From Lachnospiraceae bacterium (GTDB lineage Bacteria > Bacillota > Clostridia > Lachnospirales > Lachnospiraceae): a stretch of DNA of 7,494 nucleotides. Positions within the stretch are counted from its first letter, which is position 1, and each line of letters starts with the position of its first letter. Of the stretch, positions 4,343 to 7,494 are shown piece after piece. The notes below the pieces were generated by a model. The model saw only the letters and a list, made by a program, of their open reading frames with translations. It did not search any database and was not told the origin of the DNA. The stretch is taken from NCBI GenBank assembly GCA_017651385.1, contig JAGCCY010000213.1, positions 1-7,494 of the forward strand, read 5' to 3'. The translations under genes and the position numbers were made by a program.

Positions 4343-5095
4343 TTATCTCTCTATTGTAAGGATCTCGGGTTCGCCGTCCGTGATCAAAATGGTGTTTTCA
4401 TAGTGAGCGGAAAGGCTTCCGTCTTCGGACACTACGGTCCAGTCATCGTCAAGCCAGCATACATCCGCCGTTCCCATATTGATCATCGGTTCAACACATA
4501 TCGTCATACCGGGCTCAAGAAGGATTCCTTTTCTCTTCTGCCTGAAATTCGGGATCTGGGGTTCTTCGTGAAGGTTTGTACCTATACCGTGACCCACGAG
4601 TTCTCTTACGATCCCGTAACCGAAAGGTGTTACATAATCATCTATCGCATTTGAAATATCAAAAAGATGATTGCCGGCTTTTGCAAATTTGATCCCTTCA
4701 AAGAAGCTCTGCTTTGTAACATCCATAAGCTTCTGTGCCTCGGGAGAAATCTCGCCTACCGCATATGTTCTTGCACAATCCGAGTGATAACCCTTGTATA
4801 TAAGTCCGGCATCAAGCGAAACAATGTCGCCTTCTTTTAACTTCTTGTTCTTTTTGGGTATCCCGTGTACAACTTCATCGTTGACCGATACACAGATTGA
4901 AGCCGGAAAGCCGTCATAATTTAAGAAGTTCGGTATACATCCCCTGCTTCTTATAAGACGCTCGCCTTCTCTGTCAATATCGAGTGTTGAAACCCCGGGC
5001 TCGATCATTTTGGAAAGACTTACAAAAACTTCACTTAACAATCTGCAGGATTCTCGCATAAGTTCTATCTCTGCAGGAGATTTAATTGATACCAT
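4343..5095 (-). CDS. map: Methionine aminopeptidase, type I
   Basis: Cytosolic metalloenzyme that removes the initiator methionine from new proteins with small second residues. The 250-residue product has the pita-bread fold without an N-terminal extension, as in E. coli type I. All metal ligands are visible: D95 and D106 (SLDAG and HSDCART), H169 (GHGIGTNLHEEP), E202 (TICVEPM) and E233 (AHYENT); the substrate-side H77 is in VVHGIP. The start is taken at ATG 5095-5093 (MVSIKSPAEIELM), with AGAGAGG at 5101-5107 as its ribosome binding site. An in-frame ATG at 5146 would add 17 residues that overlap adk and are unlike the family. It lies 13 bases after adk and its TAA abuts the next ATG. Confidence 0.96.
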   Translation of the reverse strand: MVSIKSPAEIELMRESCRLLSEVFVSLSKMIEPGVSTLDIDREGERLIRSRGCIPNFLNYDGFPASICVSVNDEVVHGIPKKNKKLKEGDIVSLDAGLIYKGYHSDCARTYAVGEISPEAQKLMDVTKQSFFEGIKFAKAGNHLFDISNAIDDYVTPFGYGIVRELVGHGIGTNLHEEPQIPNFRQKRKGILLEPGMTICVEPMINMGTADVCWLDDDWTVVSEDGSLSAHYENTILITDGEPEILTIER

Positions 5096-5108
5096 TTCAG
5101 CCTCTCTT

Positions 5109-5750
5109 CTATCCAAGAATGGAAATAATGCTCTCAAAGACTTCATTCATCGACACCGTCCCGTCAACCTCTTTAAGGATATTGCGTGCGGAATAGAAAT
5201 CAATAAGCGGCTGAGTCTGTTTGTGATATACATCAAGTCTGTTTTTAACAGTCTCGGGCTTATCGTCATCTCTTAAGATAAGTTCGCTGCCGCACTTATC
5301 GCAGATACCTTCAACCTTAGTGGGTGCATACTGAATATGGTATGTTGCACCGCAGTTTACGCACGCACGTCTTCCCGACATACGACTGATGATATTCTCA
5401 TCGGGAACATCAACGTTGATAGCATAATCGATCTTATCGTTAAGCTTGTTCAACGCATCTTCTAAAACCTCTGCCTGAGGTATCGTACGGGGAAAACCGT
5501 CGAGAACATATCCGTTCTTGCAGTCATCTTCCGCTACTCTGTCAAGAAGTATCTTAACAGTAAGTTCATCGGGAACAAGCTGTCCCGCATCCATATATTT
5601 TTTAGATTCCATGCCAAGCTCTGTTCCGTTCTTGATGTTTGCACGGAAAATATCGCCTGTTGATACATGGGGTAAGCCATATTTTTCACTGATCATTTTG
5701 GCCTGGGTACCTTTTCCGGCACCGGGCGCTCCCAACATAATAATCTTCAT
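5109..5750 (-). CDS. adk: Adenylate kinase (zinc-lid type)
   Basis: Cytosolic enzyme interconverting ATP + AMP and 2 ADP, setting the adenylate energy charge. The 213-residue long-form protein has the P-loop GAPGAGKGT (7-15), the AMP-binding region with STGDIFR (30-36) and the DGFPRT motif (84-89), and a lid with four cysteines, C130-x2-C133 and C150-x2-C153, which bind structural zinc in Gram-positive enzymes. R124, R127 and R128 in SRMSGRRACVNC are in the expected lid positions. The start ATG 5750-5748 has a strong GGGAGGA ribosome binding site. It lies 62 bases after secY with a hairpin between, and 13 bases before map, the usual secY-adk-map order. Confidence 0.98.
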   Translation of the reverse strand: MKIIMLGAPGAGKGTQAKMISEKYGLPHVSTGDIFRANIKNGTELGMESKKYMDAGQLVPDELTVKILLDRVAEDDCKNGYVLDGFPRTIPQAEVLEDALNKLNDKIDYAINVDVPDENIISRMSGRRACVNCGATYHIQYAPTKVEGICDKCGSELILRDDDKPETVKNRLDVYHKQTQPLIDFYSARNILKEVDGTVSMNEVFESIISILG

Positions 5751-5779
5751 AGTTCCTCCCTCAGTAAAATCAGAAAATC

Positions 5780-5805
5780 CTCGGAGCAGTTAAGACTACT
5801 CCGAG
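5780..5805 (-). other. Hairpin between secY and adk (possible partial terminator or processing site)
   Basis: On the minus strand CTCGGAGTAGT and ACTGCTCCGAG form an 11-bp stem (one G-U) closed by a CTTA loop, starting 7 bases past the secY stop. It is followed by GATTTTCTGATTTT, two short T-runs and no continuous tract, and lies about 20 bases before the adk ribosome binding site. No promoter was seen after it, so full termination would leave adk unexpressed. Partial termination, protection of the 3' end, or a cleavage site fits better. Confidence 0.55.
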
Positions 5806-5812
5806 TATCCTG

Positions 5813-7129
5813 TTACTGATTTAAAAATCCTTTGTAATTTCTTACTAACATCATGCTTTCAACCTGAGTAAGCGTTTCAATGATAACACTTACTATAATT
5901 ATAAGGCTGGTGCCGAGGAAGGTTACCTGTGCATTGAATACACCATAGAATATGTAGGGAAGAATACCTACAATAACTAAACCAACCGCGCCGATAAAGA
6001 TGATAGCGTTTAAAATATTGGTAAGGTAATCACTGGTAGGCTTTCCGGGTCTGATACCGGGGATAAAACCGTTGGACTTCTTTAAGTTGTCCGCAACCTC
6101 TGTGGGGTTGAATGTTATTGCCGTGTAGAAGTATGCAAATACGATTACAAGCAGGCAATAGATCAATAAACCTACCGAATAGTAAGGGTAATTTTTGTTT
6201 ACCCAGTATTGTGAACTTAAGGTGTGAAGTACATGCGACCATACACCTGTTCCCTTATAACCGACCAAAGATGAGATTATTCCGGGAGTCTGCATGATAC
6301 TTGATGCAAAGATGATCGGAATAACTCCGGCGGTGTTGATACGAAGCGGAATATTGGAAGCGGCAGCTCCGCCGATCCTTCCGCCTGCCTGTGCACGTCT
6401 TGCATACTGTACCGGGATCTTACGAAGTCCGGAGTTAAGCAAAACAACAAGCATGATCATAAGTACAAGAATTGCGATAATGATCACAACAGCAAGTATT
6501 GCGGACGCAATTCTTTTGCCTTTAACGAACTGGTCGAAAAGTGTGGACATGTCATGAGGTATTCTTGAAATGATATTTACAAGAAGGATGATGGATATAC
6601 CGTTACCAAGTCCCTTCTCTGTTATTCTTTCACCAACCCACATAACAAATGCACTACCCGATGTTAAGGCTACAATGGCTGTGATAACATTAAGCGCATT
6701 GTACTGTGCAAGTAAACCCGATCTGCCGAATGAGAATGTCATTGCAGCTGCTTCGATCAAAGCAAGTGCTACGGTAACATAACGGGTAATAGAGGCGATC
6801 TTCTTACGTCCCTCTCCGCCTTCCTTCTGCATCTCTTCAAGTGCCGGAATGGCAATTGTAAGAAGCTGCATGATGATCGAAGAAGTAATGTAAGGGGTAA
6901 TGTTCAATGCCAGTAATGACATATTAAGGAACGAACCGCCTGTAAATGCATCCAAAAAGTTAAATGCATCGCTGGTCTGCTGTGCAAACCAGTCCGAGAA
7001 ATATGTTCTGCTCACACCCGGTACCGGCATCTGACAGCCGATACGGATGATGATGATCATTAAAAAGCTGTATAATAACTTTTCTCTGATCTCTTTAATT
7101 TTTAATGCATCTCTGAGTGTCTTTAACAT
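5813..7129 (-). CDS. secY: Protein translocase subunit SecY
   Basis: SecY is the channel of the Sec translocon in the cytoplasmic membrane. It works with SecE, SecG and SecA, and with ribosomes for membrane proteins. The 438-residue product has the ten-helix pattern: helix 1 (about 18-33), the plug and helix 2 (GGSFLNMSLLALNITPYITS, 64-83), GERITEKGLGNGISI (166-180), a loop with VQYARR (240-245), the conserved NTAGVIPIIFASS (265-277), and the cytosolic NPTEVADNLKKSNGFIPGIR (341-360) before helix 9. Length and ends are standard. It starts 2 bases after the rplO stop, and its GAGGTGAT ribosome binding site lies over the last rplO codons, so the pair is probably translationally coupled. Confidence 0.98.
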   Translation of the reverse strand: MLKTLRDALKIKEIREKLLYSFLMIIIIRIGCQMPVPGVSRTYFSDWFAQQTSDAFNFLDAFTGGSFLNMSLLALNITPYITSSIIMQLLTIAIPALEEMQKEGGEGRKKIASITRYVTVALALIEAAAMTFSFGRSGLLAQYNALNVITAIVALTSGSAFVMWVGERITEKGLGNGISIILLVNIISRIPHDMSTLFDQFVKGKRIASAILAVVIIIAILVLMIMLVVLLNSGLRKIPVQYARRAQAGGRIGGAAASNIPLRINTAGVIPIIFASSIMQTPGIISSLVGYKGTGVWSHVLHTLSSQYWVNKNYPYYSVGLLIYCLLVIVFAYFYTAITFNPTEVADNLKKSNGFIPGIRPGKPTSDYLTNILNAIIFIGAVGLVIVGILPYIFYGVFNAQVTFLGTSLIIIVSVIIETLTQVESMMLVRNYKGFLNQ

Positions 7130-7131
7130 GT

Positions 7132-7494
7132 TTAGATCACCTCAGCACTTCCACCAAGTTTCTCAATTTTTTCCTTTGCGGATTCGCTGTAAGCGTTCAC
7201 CTTAACATTGAGCTTTTTGGTAAGTTCACCGTTACCGAGAATCTTTACGCCATCTTCAGGGTCATCGATGATACCCTTATTGATAAGAGCTTCAACGTCA
7301 ACGGTAGCGCCGTCTTCAAAACATTCCAATGCGTTCAAATTAATTGCTACGATAAATTTATGATTTCTGTTCTTGAAACCTCTCTTGGGAAGTCGTCTGT
7401 AAAGCGGCATCTGGCCACCTTCGAAACCGATTCTGGGAGCTCCTGAACGAGCCTTCTGACCTTTGTGACCTTTACCTGCAGTCTTGCCGTTTCC
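7132..7494 (-). CDS. rplO: 50S ribosomal protein L15, C-terminal part (5' end outside window)
   Basis: L15 is a large-subunit assembly protein that binds 23S rRNA. The visible 120 residues enter in frame at the right edge as [18 protein letters not shown], the glycine- and lysine-rich family signature, and continue through [15 protein letters not shown]. About 25 N-terminal residues are missing compared with the usual length near 146. The internal ATG at 7410 is inside this signature and is not the true start. The C-terminal domain ([20 protein letters not shown] and [14 protein letters not shown]) is complete and ends in TAA. Position directly before secY is standard for the spc operon. Confidence 0.97.
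   Translation of the reverse strand, partial: GNGKTAGKGHKGQKARSGAPRIGFEGGQMPLYRRLPKRGFKNRNHKFIVAINLNALECFEDGATVDVEALINKGIIDDPEDGVKILGNGELTKKLNVKVNAYSESAKEKIEKLGGSAEVI

Noticed and set aside
5096..5146. Upstream in-frame ATG for map adding 17 residues
   Set aside because: It would overlap the end of adk by 38 bases. The extra residues are unlike type I enzymes, and a good ribosome binding site precedes the ATG at 5095, whose product begins in the family's usual way.
1..7494. CRISPR arrays, tRNA or rRNA genes, insertion sequences, phage or defence genes
   Set aside because: No spaced repeat array, tRNA-like cloverleaf, transposase motif or terminal inverted repeat was seen. The coding content is a conserved housekeeping cluster.

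Overview
The window is the promoter-distal part of a bacterial ribosomal-protein supercluster (end of the spc operon followed by the alpha operon). Every recognisable gene is on the minus strand. Read in the direction of transcription (right to left) the order is rplO (5' end outside the window), secY, adk, map, a 52-codon KOW-like gene, infA, rpmJ, rpsM, rpsK, rpsD, rpoA, rplQ, a strong intrinsic terminator, and the first 90 codons of an unrelated membrane protein that runs off the left edge.

Organism: a Gram-positive clostridium, most likely Lachnospiraceae (inference). The pointers are purine-rich Shine-Dalgarno sequences before most genes, an adenylate kinase with a four-cysteine zinc lid, rpsD lying inside the alpha operon, a small KOW-like gene between map and infA, an L17 carrying a Lys/Glu-rich internal insertion, and a zinc-free S4. 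The base composition is moderate. No sign of transfer or gene decay was seen.

Layout by region: 7494-5813 holds rplO and secY with a 2-base gap. 5812-5751 is a spacer with an 11-bp hairpin. 5750-3956 is a tight adk-map-KOW-infA cluster (gaps of 13, 0 and 9 bases). 3955-3821 is a regulatory gap in which an intrinsic terminator for the upstream genes overlaps a good sigma-A-type promoter for the downstream ones, followed by a second hairpin in the new leader. 3820-3707 is rpmJ. 3706-3464 is a 243-base hairpin-rich leader before rpsM. 3463-358 is rpsM-rpsK-rpsD-rpoA-rplQ with spacers of 28, 91, 51 and 137 bases, two of them structured. 341-312 is the operon terminator and 311-272 a probable promoter region for the membrane gene.

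Together the genes make ribosome parts (L15, L36, S13, S11, S4, L17), the initiation factor IF1, the protein-export channel SecY, an enzyme that removes initiator methionine, adenylate kinase for nucleotide balance, and the RNA polymerase alpha subunit. Co-transcription would tie ribosome, polymerase and export capacity together. The coding content is ordinary. The parts that deserve attention are non-coding: the overlapping terminator/promoter after infA, the long rpsM leader with two sets of mutually exclusive pairings, and the rpoA-rplQ spacer with a duplicated 16-base motif. The 52-residue KOW-like protein is easily missed by annotation.
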